This document shows positions 47,388-56,163 of a stretch of DNA of 64,000 bases, in pieces; position 1 is the first letter of the stretch, and every line of letters starts with the position of its first letter. This DNA is from an uncultured Bacteroidales bacterium (GTDB taxonomy: Bacteria > Bacteroidota > Bacteroidia > Bacteroidales > F082): positions 1 through 64,000 of the forward strand of contig CAMJRR010000013.1 of NCBI GenBank assembly GCA_946408345.1, given 5' to 3'. Made by a program: the position numbers and the translations under genes. The notes under the pieces were generated by a model. The model made no database searches, was not told the DNA's origin, and saw only the letters and a list, made by a program, of their open reading frames with translations.

Positions 47388-48356
47388 TTATTTAATTTGA
47401 ATCAAATGAGATGGAATATCGTCTTTATCATAAGTCAGGTGGCGCTTCACCTTTTCTTCAAACATGTCGTTGATGGTCACCAAAATGCCCGTCTCCTCCA
47501 CTTTGCCAAAACCTGGATTGAGGGCAGTACCAAACGAACGTAAGGTAGGCGAAAGATTCATGTAGGCATTGACCAGAGGCGGCACTGCGGCACCACGCTC
47601 ACGCACCAATTTCACCAAAATCTTATAATTGTCGCGATAATTGTCGGCATTGAAAATGCTTGCAAGCCATTCAGGGTCAGTGAGGATAGGCAGGTTCAAT
47701 TCGGGTCTTACCGTGACCAAATGGTCCTTGTCGGGGAATTGGTTCTGCATGAAATAAAGAATCATGTCGCGCGAAGTGCGTTCCAGCTGAGGATACATGG
47801 TCACCTTGCCGAAATAATACTTTGCTTCGGGATAGATATCAATGAGCGAACCCAAGCCGTCCCAAAGGTTGTCCAAAGAATACATACCCTTCGCCAAACT
47901 CTTGGATGGCTGATAGTTAGGCTGCACAAACGAACGGCCCAATTCGATGGTATAGGGCAAATACTCCTTCACAAACTTTTCCGAATAAAGAAACAGCTCA
48001 CTGGTAGGCGTATCCACTTGACCATTGTCATCGACAGGAAGGTGGTCGCATAGCAAGAAACGGTAACCTCCCACGATAGCGCGGTCGGTGGGATTCCAAA
48101 CGATGAGTTGATAGAAGAAATTCTCTTTGCGGGTGTCGAACTCGTCGATGTCACAGTCAAGACCTGTACCACCGCCTGAATCGCGGAAACTAATCTCGCG
48201 CAGACGACCGATTTCGCGCATAATATTGGGCGACTCGTGCGCCGTCAGCACATAAATCTCATTTCCCCCATTGTTGGTTTTCCGGAAAAATTTCTCCTCG
48301 GTCAGTTCTTCCATGATGGCATCAACTGGTACCGGTGCTATAATATCTTTCATCAT
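47388..48356 (-). CDS. glsB: GNAT-like N-acyltransferase, probable glycine lipid synthase GlsB
   Basis: The 322-residue protein resembles the hemolysin/ornithine-lipid type GNAT acyltransferases: IGRLREISFRDSGGGTGLDCDIDEFD near residue 50, AIVGGYRFLL near 93 and ELGRSFVQPNYQP near 138. In Bacteroides, glsB N-acylates glycine and glsA O-acylates the product to make glycine lipids. Pairing with a PlsC-like gene that overlaps it by 4 bp (ATGA at 48353-48356) supports that role here. It is followed by engB. Confidence 0.82.
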   Translation of the reverse strand: MMKDIIAPVPVDAIMEELTEEKFFRKTNNGGNEIYVLTAHESPNIMREIGRLREISFRDSGGGTGLDCDIDEFDTRKENFFYQLIVWNPTDRAIVGGYRFLLCDHLPVDDNGQVDTPTSELFLYSEKFVKEYLPYTIELGRSFVQPNYQPSKSLAKGMYSLDNLWDGLGSLIDIYPEAKYYFGKVTMYPQLERTSRDMILYFMQNQFPDKDHLVTVRPELNLPILTDPEWLASIFNADNYRDNYKILVKLVRERGAAVPPLVNAYMNLSPTLRSFGTALNPGFGKVEETGILVTINDMFEEKVKRHLTYDKDDIPSHLIQIK

Positions 48357-49228
48357 ATCTTGTATTCTTTATCAGGATCAAAAATTTGGTTGACATCCTT
48401 CGGCAACTGATAGGAAAACGTACGAAGTTTCTCTGCCCATTGGGCATCGGTGAAACGGCGGTCGAATGTCTGATACGGAATGGGCTTGCCGAAAGAGATG
48501 GTTAGTTGTTTGTTGCGCTGTTTAAAGAACTCATCGACAAGGAAAGCCATCTCGATATTTACCTTGATTCCCAAACGCTTACGGAGCCTGGCAAGGTTGT
48601 AGAAGAAGTTTGAGTTGCGACCTTCAATGTGTACGGGAACAATGTCGCGCTGATAAGCTTTCGACTTGGTGACAAAGGTCTTTTTCCAGTCAAGGTCCAT
48701 GATTTTTCCGCCCTTAGCCTTACGCGAGCAGAGACCAAAAGGAAAATAGCAAATCGTCGCATCGCCAGCAAAAGTCTCATTGAAAAGTTTAAGGCTCTCC
48801 TCGCGGTTAGCTGTGGCACTGCCTACTTTGCTGACGGGGATGAAAATCGGACGCAAGTTCTTCACGAACATCAGGAAGTCGTTGACGGGGGTCACCGTCT
48901 CTCCCCTATGGTTGCCCACCGCGCCGATGAGCGCGATGCCGTCGAGACCACCCAAAGGATGGTTGGAAGCCACCAAGATACGGTCGCTAGCCATCAAGTT
49001 GTCAACACCCTCAAGCACCACGTCAAGGTTAAAATCGGCCACTACGGCATTGATGAAGTCAATGCCTTCCTTATCGGCATACTTGGTCAAAATCTCATTG
49101 ATGTCATCCTCATGCAGCAGCCGTTGAATCTTTCGAAACAGCCAGTTGGGCATGTATTTCATCAATTTGGGCACTTTGGCCGTGAAGATTTTCCTAAGGT
49201 CAATCAGGTTGTTTTGCTCCGTTTCCAT
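48353..49228 (-). CDS. glsA: PlsC-like O-acyltransferase, probable GlsA
   Basis: The 291-residue protein has a lysophospholipid acyltransferase core. The active-site block is SNHPLGGLDG near residue 87, where His and Asp are five residues apart rather than the usual four. FPFGLCSRK near 160 and VPVHIEGRNSNFF near 200 follow. With the next gene it probably completes glycine-lipid synthesis by O-acylating the N-acyl product. The reading frame extends upstream, but a -7 box at 49253-49260 and the ATG at 49228 set the start. Confidence 0.82.
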   Translation of the reverse strand: METEQNNLIDLRKIFTAKVPKLMKYMPNWLFRKIQRLLHEDDINEILTKYADKEGIDFINAVVADFNLDVVLEGVDNLMASDRILVASNHPLGGLDGIALIGAVGNHRGETVTPVNDFLMFVKNLRPIFIPVSKVGSATANREESLKLFNETFAGDATICYFPFGLCSRKAKGGKIMDLDWKKTFVTKSKAYQRDIVPVHIEGRNSNFFYNLARLRKRLGIKVNIEMAFLVDEFFKQRNKQLTISFGKPIPYQTFDRRFTDAQWAEKLRTFSYQLPKDVNQIFDPDKEYKI

Positions 49229-49252
49229 AATCGACACATTCTCTATAATCGG

Positions 49253-49260
49253 CAAAAATA
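49253..49260 (-). promoter_or_regulatory. promoter -7 box of glsA-glsB-engB
   Basis: The - strand reads TATTTTTG, 25 bp before the ATG at 49228. Confidence 0.6.
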
Positions 49261-49434
49261 GTAAAAAGAAAAATGGAATGTTCATTTTCGGTCGAAAAAC
49301 ACCAAAAAATAGCAAAAAGACGCTTATCAACACTTTTTCTTTCCGCTGGGCCGCAAATTGTTAACAGAATTGTGAACAGGAAATAAACAAAGTTATCAAC
49401 AATTTCTGTTGAAAAATAAATAAGATTTTTTAGG

Positions 49435-49459
49435 TGGGAGAAAGTGGGGGAAAGTGGGA
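49435..49459 (+). promoter_or_regulatory. putative MraZ operator upstream of mraZ
   Basis: Three direct repeats TGGGA, TGGGG and TGGGA start at 49435, 49445 and 49455, a 10-bp period with GAAAG spacers. The E. coli MraZ protein binds TGGGN repeats separated by 5 bp, so this fits autoregulation of the dcw operon. The boxes lie just upstream of the -7 box at 49467-49474. Confidence 0.8.
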
Positions 49460-49466
49460 AAAATTG

Positions 49467-49474
49467 TATCTTTG
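49467..49474 (+). promoter_or_regulatory. dcw operon promoter -7 box
   Basis: TATCTTTG lies 27 bp before the mraZ ATG and 8 bp after the last MraZ box. Confidence 0.6.
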
Positions 49475-49500
49475 CATCCGAAAAACCATCGAAACGGAAA

Positions 49501-49947
49501 ATGAGTTACCCAATAGGACATTTCTACTGCAATTTGGACTCGAAAGGGCGTGTGTCGTTCCCCAGCGAGTTCAAGGAACAGTTTGGCGATCAGGTGAATG
49601 AGGGCTTTGTCCTTCATCCAGACCCATACGTGAAATGTCTCGAACTATATACCGTTAGAGATTGGCGAGATTTACTAGCTCGTTTGAGTGCCAAACTTTC
49701 GCAGTTCAAGAGAAAACAAGAAGCAGTAATGCGCCGCTATGACTCAGGATCGCGTTTTGTCAAACTTGACAGCAACGGTCGTCTTTTGATCCCAAAAGAT
49801 CTCATCGAGAAAGGTCTTCTCGAGAAAGAAATTGTCATCACTTCGGTCATGACAAAAATGGAAATTTGGAACAAGGAACTCTACGAGCAATCACTTGACA
49901 CCGAAATTTCTGACGAGGAATACTTCGACATTCTTGAAAACTTATAA
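49501..49947 (+). CDS. mraZ: transcriptional regulator MraZ
   Basis: MraZ is a ring-forming AbrB-like DNA-binding protein that represses its own dcw operon. The 148-residue protein has two SpoVT/AbrB-like halves, each with a DxxGR core: NLDSKGRVSFPSEFKE near residue 12 and KLDSNGRLLIPKDL near 89. Length is normal. The frame extends to a GTG at 49444, upstream of the promoter box, so the ATG at 49501 is the start. First gene of the cluster. Confidence 0.96.
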   Translation: MSYPIGHFYCNLDSKGRVSFPSEFKEQFGDQVNEGFVLHPDPYVKCLELYTVRDWRDLLARLSAKLSQFKRKQEAVMRRYDSGSRFVKLDSNGRLLIPKDLIEKGLLEKEIVITSVMTKMEIWNKELYEQSLDTEISDEEYFDILENL

Positions 49948-49962
49948 TTGAGGAGGCTAGTC

Positions 49963-50856
49963 ATGTATCACAATCCGGTCATGTTGAAAGAATGTATCGG
50001 GGGGCTGAACATCAACCCCGAAGGCGTATATGCCGACGTCACTTTTGGCGGTGGCGGACATTCACGTGCCATCCTCGACAGGCTCACAACGGGGCACCTG
50101 TATGCCTTCGACCAAGATGAGGATGCCGAGGCCAACGTCTTCGAAGACGAGCGCTTCACCTTTATTCCACAGAACTTCAAATACTTCAAGAACTTTATCC
50201 AACTCTATCACGGCGGCAAAATCGACGGCGTGATAGCCGACTTGGGCGTTTCGTCCCATCAGTTCGACACTCCCGAGAAAGGTTTCTCCACCCGTTTTGA
50301 CGGGCCTTTGGACATGCGCATGAGCCAGATGACCCCTAACGATGCTGCCACTATAGTGAACACCTATGACCACGCTGCCTTGACCCGCATCCTGCGTCTT
50401 TACGGTGAGATGCAACAGCCCCAACTCATCGCTTCCGACATCATCATGGCACGCGAGGCTGAGCCCATCGAGACCACTGATCAATTGAAGGCTGCGGTGC
50501 AACGTCGTCTGCCACGTGGCAAGGAAAACAAGGTGTTGGCCCAACTCTTCCAAGCTTTGCGCATTGAGGTTAACCAAGAACTCGAAGCCCTCAGCGCATT
50601 TCTCTCGCAATGTCCCGATGTGTTGAAAACAGGAGGCCGTCTCGTTGTGATGTCATACCACTCGCTCGAAGATCGTCTCGTGAAGAATTTCATGAAGACC
50701 GGCAACGCGGAAGGCAAAGAGGAAAAAGATTTTTATGGCAACCTACTAACCCCCTATCATATCATAACGCGCAAGCCTATCGTCCCTTCCGACGAGGAGA
50801 ACGAAAGCAACAGCAGAGCTCGCAGCGCCAAACTCAGAATTGCAGAAAGGAAATAA
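49963..50856 (+). CDS. rsmH: 16S rRNA (cytosine-1402-N4)-methyltransferase RsmH
   Basis: RsmH (MraW) N4-methylates C1402 of 16S rRNA. The 297-residue protein begins YHNPVMLKECIGGLN. It has the SAM loop DVTFGGGGHSRAIL near residue 25, the GVIADLGVSSHQFD block near 89, RLPRGKENK near 181 and SYHSLEDRLVK near 230. The start ATG at 49963 has a Shine-Dalgarno AGGAGG at 49951-49956; a TTG at 49948 is less likely. It lies 15 bp after mraZ. Confidence 0.97.
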   Translation: MYHNPVMLKECIGGLNINPEGVYADVTFGGGGHSRAILDRLTTGHLYAFDQDEDAEANVFEDERFTFIPQNFKYFKNFIQLYHGGKIDGVIADLGVSSHQFDTPEKGFSTRFDGPLDMRMSQMTPNDAATIVNTYDHAALTRILRLYGEMQQPQLIASDIIMAREAEPIETTDQLKAAVQRRLPRGKENKVLAQLFQALRIEVNQELEALSAFLSQCPDVLKTGGRLVVMSYHSLEDRLVKNFMKTGNAEGKEEKDFYGNLLTPYHIITRKPIVPSDEENESNSRARSAKLRIAERK

Positions 50857-50859
50857 GCG

Positions 50860-51210
50860 ATGGAAGAACAGAAAGAGAAAAGCAAGAATAAACGCAGGAA
50901 GAAAAACGCCATGGATGTGCTGGGCGGCGGTTTCCTCATAAAGGAAAAATTCAGCAAGCAGTTCCCCTTTATGGTCTATGTCACCTTGCTGCTCATGGCC
51001 ATCATCACCAATACCTATATCGCCGAAGAACGGAACCGTGAACTGACAAAGACATCGAAACGCCTGAATGACCTTCAGGTGGAATACGTCCAATTGAAAT
51101 CGGCCATTATGGATGCCTCGAAGCAATCCGTCTTGGTCAAGAGACTGGCTGGCACTGGCCTGAAAGAAGCCACAGAGCCACTCAAGCGCATCAACGTGAA
51201 CGAAGAATAA
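50860..51210 (+). CDS. ftsL: FtsL-like cell division protein
   Basis: The 116-residue bitopic protein has a basic cytoplasmic N terminus (KSKNKRRKKNA), one transmembrane helix (MVYVTLLLMAIITNTYI, about residues 38-54) and a periplasmic coiled coil (ELTKTSKRLNDLQVEYVQLK). Sequence similarity to FtsL is weak, as usual, but size, topology and position between rsmH and the transpeptidase gene make the call. It would form the FtsQ-FtsB-FtsL complex. It begins 3 bp after rsmH. Confidence 0.85.
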   Translation: MEEQKEKSKNKRRKKNAMDVLGGGFLIKEKFSKQFPFMVYVTLLLMAIITNTYIAEERNRELTKTSKRLNDLQVEYVQLKSAIMDASKQSVLVKRLAGTGLKEATEPLKRINVNEE

Positions 51211-51222
51211 GAGGGAGGAGCC

Positions 51223-53382
51223 ATGAAAATAGATCCAAGAACCGACACCTTAATGAAGACCTATTTGGTGTATCTTCTCATCCTTGTCTTTGGCATTGCC
51301 ATCATCGTCAAAATCATCTTGATGCAGACCAGAGACAACTCGGAGCTCCTTGAACGTGCCGAACAACGTGAATACCGCGTCAAAACGTTGGAGGCTTCAC
51401 GAGGCAATATCTTCTCAAGCGACGGGCAGCTAATGGCCACCTCCATTCCCCTTTATGACGTTTTCTTCGATTACAAAGCCGTCGATTCGGTCTATCTAGC
51501 AGAAAACATCGATTCCCTTTGCCGCCAGATGGCCAACCTTTTCCCAAAGAGGAACGCTTCTCAATGGAAAGCCTTCTTCGCCGAAGGCAAGGCAAAAAAG
51601 AACCGCCATTATAAAATCGCCCTGAATATCACACAGACCGAGCTTCGGCAGATGCAGGACTTTGTCATCTTCAACCGTGGCCTCTACAAAGGTGGCATCA
51701 TCTATGAAAAGAAGATCCGCCGCGAGCATCCCTACAAAGAACTCGCCAGTCTCATGTTAGGCATGGCCAATGAAGATAAAGGATACTATTTCGGTATTGA
51801 AGGAGCCTATAACGACTATCTTAAAGGAGAGAATGGTCGGCAATTAGTTAGGAGAATCCACCACGGTGACTGGATACCCGTCAATTCGGTCGAAGACACT
51901 GACGCCAAAAACGGAGACGATGTCATCACCACATTCGACATCAAATTGCAGGACATCGTGGAAAGTGCACTCAACAACACTTTGACCACTAACAAGGCAG
52001 AGCAGGGCTGTGCCATCTTGATGGATGTGGAAACTGGATATGTGAAAGCCTTGGCCAACCTGAGGCTCAACCATGAGACAGGAAAATACGAGGAGTCGTA
52101 CAACGTCGCCCTCACTGAGCGCTATGAGCCCGGATCGGTGTTCAAGATTGCCTCAATGGTCGTTTTACTCAACCACCACGAAAACACGAAGCTCACCGAC
52201 TTGGTGAACATCGGCACAGGTCCCATCAAGTTCTCGAACCGCACAATGAAAGATGACCATAGCTTTGCCAAAGGTGGCATTTGCACTGTACAGGAAGTCA
52301 TCGAGCAATCGTCGAACAAGGGAACTGCTGTACTTATCACCAAAGCCTTTGCCGCCCATCCTGAAAAATACGTCGATGGACTTTATGCCTTAGGCCTGAA
52401 TAAAAAAATCGGCACGGGCATCACTGGCGAAGCCCAGCCTGTCATCAAGCACCCCAACGACAAAACCAAAGATGGTAGAAAGTTATGGTCCAATGTATCC
52501 TTGCCTTGGATGTCGATTGGTTATGAAGTGAACGTCACGCCGATGCAGCTCCTCACGCTCTATAATGCCATCGCCAACGGTGGCCGCATGATGAAGCCTC
52601 AATTCGTTACCGAAATCCGTCGTGGAAACCAAACCATCGAGAAATACGATCCCATCGTCCTCAATGAGCACATTGCCTCGCCCGAATCCATCGAAAAGCT
52701 CCAAACCATGCTGGAAGGCGTAACCATCAGAGGTACTGCCAAACGTCAGTTTACCGACTGCGTGGTCAGTGTGGCAGGCAAGACTGGTACTGCACAATAC
52801 TACGACAAAGTGCAGGGTTATGCATACCACGAACCTGGTATTGGCCGTAAGCTTTACAACACGACTTTTGTGGGTTACTTCCCCACCGACAAGCCTCGCT
52901 ACAGCTGTATTGTCATGGTGAGTCGAGCTCGTGGCGCGAAATGGGCTGCTGGTGGAGTATCAGCACCCGGATTCAGGGAAATCGCTGAAAAGGTATACGC
53001 CACGCGCATCGGCATACAAGAAGATGACTCTCTCACCATGCAAAAGGATCAACAATGGGGACCCGTTTTGGCACGCCATGAAAAAGAAACCAACTACCTC
53101 AGCGGCATATCCAAAGACTTCAACGACTTTGCCATCAATGGCGACTGGGTTACCGTTGAAAGCACCGAGAGCGGACAAATCAGCATTCGCGAAGCCCGAC
53201 TTGCCGAAAACATCGTTCCAAATGTAGTGGGCATGGACGTCACTGATGCCGTATACCTCCTTGAAAACATGGGCATCAAAACTTTGTTTAATGGCCAAGG
53301 GACCGTCAAAGAGCAGTCACTGCACGCTGGCGACACTCTCAAAGCCAACTCTGTCATTCACTTAATACTGGAAAAGAAATGA
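51223..53382 (+). CDS. ftsI: division-specific penicillin-binding protein with PASTA domain (FtsI)
   Basis: The septal transpeptidase crosslinks peptidoglycan. The 719-residue protein has a short cytoplasmic tail, one transmembrane helix (about 13-33) and a pedestal domain. The transpeptidase domain has SxxK as GSVFK near residue 305, SxN as SSN near 364 and KTG as AGKTGTAQ near 518. A C-terminal PASTA domain (VPNVVGMDVTDAVYLLENMGI) ends the protein. PASTA in this position is usual for Bacteroidota. It overlaps murE by 4 bp (ATGA). Confidence 0.96.
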   Translation: MKIDPRTDTLMKTYLVYLLILVFGIAIIVKIILMQTRDNSELLERAEQREYRVKTLEASRGNIFSSDGQLMATSIPLYDVFFDYKAVDSVYLAENIDSLCRQMANLFPKRNASQWKAFFAEGKAKKNRHYKIALNITQTELRQMQDFVIFNRGLYKGGIIYEKKIRREHPYKELASLMLGMANEDKGYYFGIEGAYNDYLKGENGRQLVRRIHHGDWIPVNSVEDTDAKNGDDVITTFDIKLQDIVESALNNTLTTNKAEQGCAILMDVETGYVKALANLRLNHETGKYEESYNVALTERYEPGSVFKIASMVVLLNHHENTKLTDLVNIGTGPIKFSNRTMKDDHSFAKGGICTVQEVIEQSSNKGTAVLITKAFAAHPEKYVDGLYALGLNKKIGTGITGEAQPVIKHPNDKTKDGRKLWSNVSLPWMSIGYEVNVTPMQLLTLYNAIANGGRMMKPQFVTEIRRGNQTIEKYDPIVLNEHIASPESIEKLQTMLEGVTIRGTAKRQFTDCVVSVAGKTGTAQYYDKVQGYAYHEPGIGRKLYNTTFVGYFPTDKPRYSCIVMVSRARGAKWAAGGVSAPGFREIAEKVYATRIGIQEDDSLTMQKDQQWGPVLARHEKETNYLSGISKDFNDFAINGDWVTVESTESGQISIREARLAENIVPNVVGMDVTDAVYLLENMGIKTLFNGQGTVKEQSLHAGDTLKANSVIHLILEKK

Positions 53383-54836
53383 AACTCAAAGACATATTGG
53401 TTAACTGCAACCTGCTGGAAATTGTAGGTAACAAGGAATTGGACATCCTTGACATCACCTTCGATTCCCGCAAAGTCAAACCCGGCACGTTGTTTTTTGC
53501 CGTGAAAGGCACGCAAGTCGATGGCCACGATTACATCGACAAAGCTATCGAGCAAGGTGCAACTGTCATCGTAGGCGAAAAGATGCCTCGCAAGAAAGTT
53601 GATAGCGTTACTTATGTCAAGGTAGACAACTCTGCCTATGTTTTGGGCGTTGGTGCTTCCAATTTCTTTGGGAACCCTTCAGAGAAGTTGAGACTTGTTG
53701 GTGTGACAGGCACCAATGGCAAAACCACCATTGCCACCTTATTATATAGGCTCTTCACCGATGCGGGCTACAACTGCGGCTTGCTCTCCACCATCGAGAA
53801 CATCATTAAGCGCGAAGTAATCCCCTCGACCCATACCACTCCAGATCCCATTGAGCTAAACACCTTGTTGCAACAAATGGTGGAGAATGGATGTGAATAC
53901 GCCTTTATGGAAGTGAGTTCACACAGTGTGGCTCAAGACCGCATTGCCGGACTTCATTTCGCTGGTGGTATCTTCACCAACCTAACTCACGACCATTTGG
54001 ATTACCACAAGACGATGGCCAACTACCGCAACGCCAAGAAAAAATTCTTCGATAATCTACCGCAGAATGCCTTCGCCATCACTAACCTCGATGATAAAAA
54101 CGGAGCCTTCATGTTGCAAAACACCAAGGCCAAGAAACTGAGTTACGCCCTAAAACATGACGCCGACTTCAAAGGCATTATCATGGAGAGCCATTTCGAC
54201 GGCATGTTGCTCAAAGTGAATGGCACGGAGGTGTTCACCCAACTCGTAGGAGGTTTCAACGCCAGCAATCTGTTAGCCATTTACGGCGCAGCAACTGCCT
54301 TGGGCTTTAACAAGGAAGAGCTTTTGGTCGAAATCAGCAAATTGCGTGGTGCCAATGGACGCTTTGATATGTTGCATTCTGAAAATGGCATCGTCGGCAT
54401 TGTCGACTACGCCCATACACCCGATGCCTTGGAGAATGTGCTCGTGACCATCAACGAGGTGCGCTGCCATAAAGAAACGCTGATTACAGTAGTGGGCTGC
54501 GGTGGCAATCGCGACACCACAAAACGACCCGAAATGGCCGCCGTTGCCGTGAAGCTGAGCGACAAAGTCATTCTCACCAGTGACAATCCGCGCAATGAAG
54601 ACCCTGACGAAATCATCCGCCAGATGAAAGCTGGCATCGCTGAAGAAGACAAACACAAAGTGTTGAGCATCTCCAACCGTCGCGAAGCCATCCGTACCGC
54701 AGTAGCGCTTGCCAAGAAAGGCGATATCATCCTGTTGGCGGGAAAGGGGCATGAGAACTATCAAGAAATCAACGGAGTAAAGAACCATTTTGACGACAAG
54801 GAAGTCCTGTCGGAAGCTTTTAAGGAGGCCAACTGA
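53379..54836 (+). CDS. murE: UDP-MurNAc-tripeptide synthetase MurE
   Basis: MurE adds the third residue, here predicted meso-diaminopimelate, to UDP-MurNAc-Ala-Glu. The 485-residue protein has the N-terminal domain (FDSRKVKPGTLFFA near 27), the ATP loop GVTGTNGKTTIATLL near 108, central-domain HTTPDPI and THDHLDYH, and the C-terminal DNPRNEDP near 407, the motif linked to meso-DAP specificity. Length is normal. Its stop overlaps the mraY start by one base. Confidence 0.97.
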   Translation: MKLKDILVNCNLLEIVGNKELDILDITFDSRKVKPGTLFFAVKGTQVDGHDYIDKAIEQGATVIVGEKMPRKKVDSVTYVKVDNSAYVLGVGASNFFGNPSEKLRLVGVTGTNGKTTIATLLYRLFTDAGYNCGLLSTIENIIKREVIPSTHTTPDPIELNTLLQQMVENGCEYAFMEVSSHSVAQDRIAGLHFAGGIFTNLTHDHLDYHKTMANYRNAKKKFFDNLPQNAFAITNLDDKNGAFMLQNTKAKKLSYALKHDADFKGIIMESHFDGMLLKVNGTEVFTQLVGGFNASNLLAIYGAATALGFNKEELLVEISKLRGANGRFDMLHSENGIVGIVDYAHTPDALENVLVTINEVRCHKETLITVVGCGGNRDTTKRPEMAAVAVKLSDKVILTSDNPRNEDPDEIIRQMKAGIAEEDKHKVLSISNRREAIRTAVALAKKGDIILLAGKGHENYQEINGVKNHFDDKEVLSEAFKEAN

Positions 54837-56113
54837 TGTTATACTATCTCTTCAATTACTTAAACCAACACAATTTCCCGGGCGCAGGCGTATTCAACTA
54901 CGTCACCTTCCGGGCAGCAGCGGCTATCATCTTTGCTTTGATTGTTTCGGTCTGGTTCGGCAATTATTTCATAAAGTTGCTGAAGCGCAAGAGAATCATC
55001 GAAACACAACGCGACGAAGCCACTGATCCGTATAACACCCAGAAAATTGGCGTGCCTACCATGGGCGGTGTCATCATCATCGTTTCCATTCTGATTCCGG
55101 TATTGCTGGTCTGCAAACTTCATAGCGTTTACACCATTTTGATGATTGTCACCACTTTGCTGCTTGGCATCATTGGTTTTGCCGACGACTACATCAAGAC
55201 CTTCAAGAAGCAGAAAGACGGACTGAAACCGAGATACAAGCTTGCGGGACAAATCCTGTTGGGTCTCGTCGTCGGTCTCACCCTTCGTTTTAGCCCTGCC
55301 GTACAGATCAACGAAACGGTCCAAGTGAAAATCGAAGACAACAAGGAAGTAGTAATAAAAAGTCCTGACGTGAAGTCGACACGAACCACCATCCCCTTCG
55401 TAAAGAGCCACGACCTCAATTACGCCGATTTGTTCCGTTGGACTGGGCCAAAGTGGATGTACAACTTGGCATGGGTTTTCCTCGTACTACTCACCGTTTT
55501 CATCGTTGCTGCCGTTTCGAACGGTTCCAACCTCAACGACGGCATGGATGGCATGGCTTCGGGCAACTCCGCCATCATCGGCATTACCTTGGTCATCTTA
55601 GCCTATATTTCCAGTAACGCAGTCACAGCGAGCCATCTCAACCTGATGTATATCCCTGGCAGCGAAGAGCTCGTCGTCTTCATGGCTGCATTCGTTGGTG
55701 CGCTCATCGGCTTTCTGTGGTTCAATTCCTATCCCGCCCAAATCTTCATGGGCGACACGGGTAGCTTAACCATCGGAGGCATCATCGCCGTGTCAGCCAT
55801 CATTATGCATAAAGAACTGCTCCTGCCCTTGCTCTGTGGCGTGTTCCTCTTCGAAATCCTTTCCGATTTGGACGTGAAGCGATTTGTCAAGACAGGAAAG
55901 AAGCACAGAATCTGGAAGAAAGGTCCCTTACACGACCACTTCAGGACATCCTACAGCGATTTCAAAAAGGCCTGGCCCAACAGTACCGTTACCTTCAAAG
56001 GTCACGGTGAAGGCTACAACACCGTTCACCATGAGGTGAAAATCACCATTCGTTTTTGGATCATCACCATATTATTGGCAGCATTCACACTGATAACATT
56101 TAAAATACGATAA
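54836..56113 (+). CDS. mraY: phospho-MurNAc-pentapeptide transferase MraY
   Basis: MraY makes lipid I on the inner membrane. The 425-residue protein has about ten transmembrane helices and the conserved PTMGGVIII near residue 73, FADDYIKTFKKQKDGLK near 117 (Asp pair), SNGSNLNDGMDGMASG near 225, FMGDTGSLTIGG near 304 and GPLHDHF near 362. A soluble insertion at about residues 155-190 (QVKIEDNKEVVIKS) makes it longer than E. coli MraY, as in other Bacteroidota. The next gene follows after 50 bp. Confidence 0.97.
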   Translation: MLYYLFNYLNQHNFPGAGVFNYVTFRAAAAIIFALIVSVWFGNYFIKLLKRKRIIETQRDEATDPYNTQKIGVPTMGGVIIIVSILIPVLLVCKLHSVYTILMIVTTLLLGIIGFADDYIKTFKKQKDGLKPRYKLAGQILLGLVVGLTLRFSPAVQINETVQVKIEDNKEVVIKSPDVKSTRTTIPFVKSHDLNYADLFRWTGPKWMYNLAWVFLVLLTVFIVAAVSNGSNLNDGMDGMASGNSAIIGITLVILAYISSNAVTASHLNLMYIPGSEELVVFMAAFVGALIGFLWFNSYPAQIFMGDTGSLTIGGIIAVSAIIMHKELLLPLLCGVFLFEILSDLDVKRFVKTGKKHRIWKKGPLHDHFRTSYSDFKKAWPNSTVTFKGHGEGYNTVHHEVKITIRFWIITILLAAFTLITFKIR

Positions 56114-56163
56114 ACCTGAATAGGCAGGCACATAAGTCTGTCCACATAAACAACTGATAAACC

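Noticed and set aside
49444..49500. Upstream GTG start for mraZ
   Set aside because: It lies within the MraZ boxes and before the -7 box, so it would not be transcribed from that promoter.
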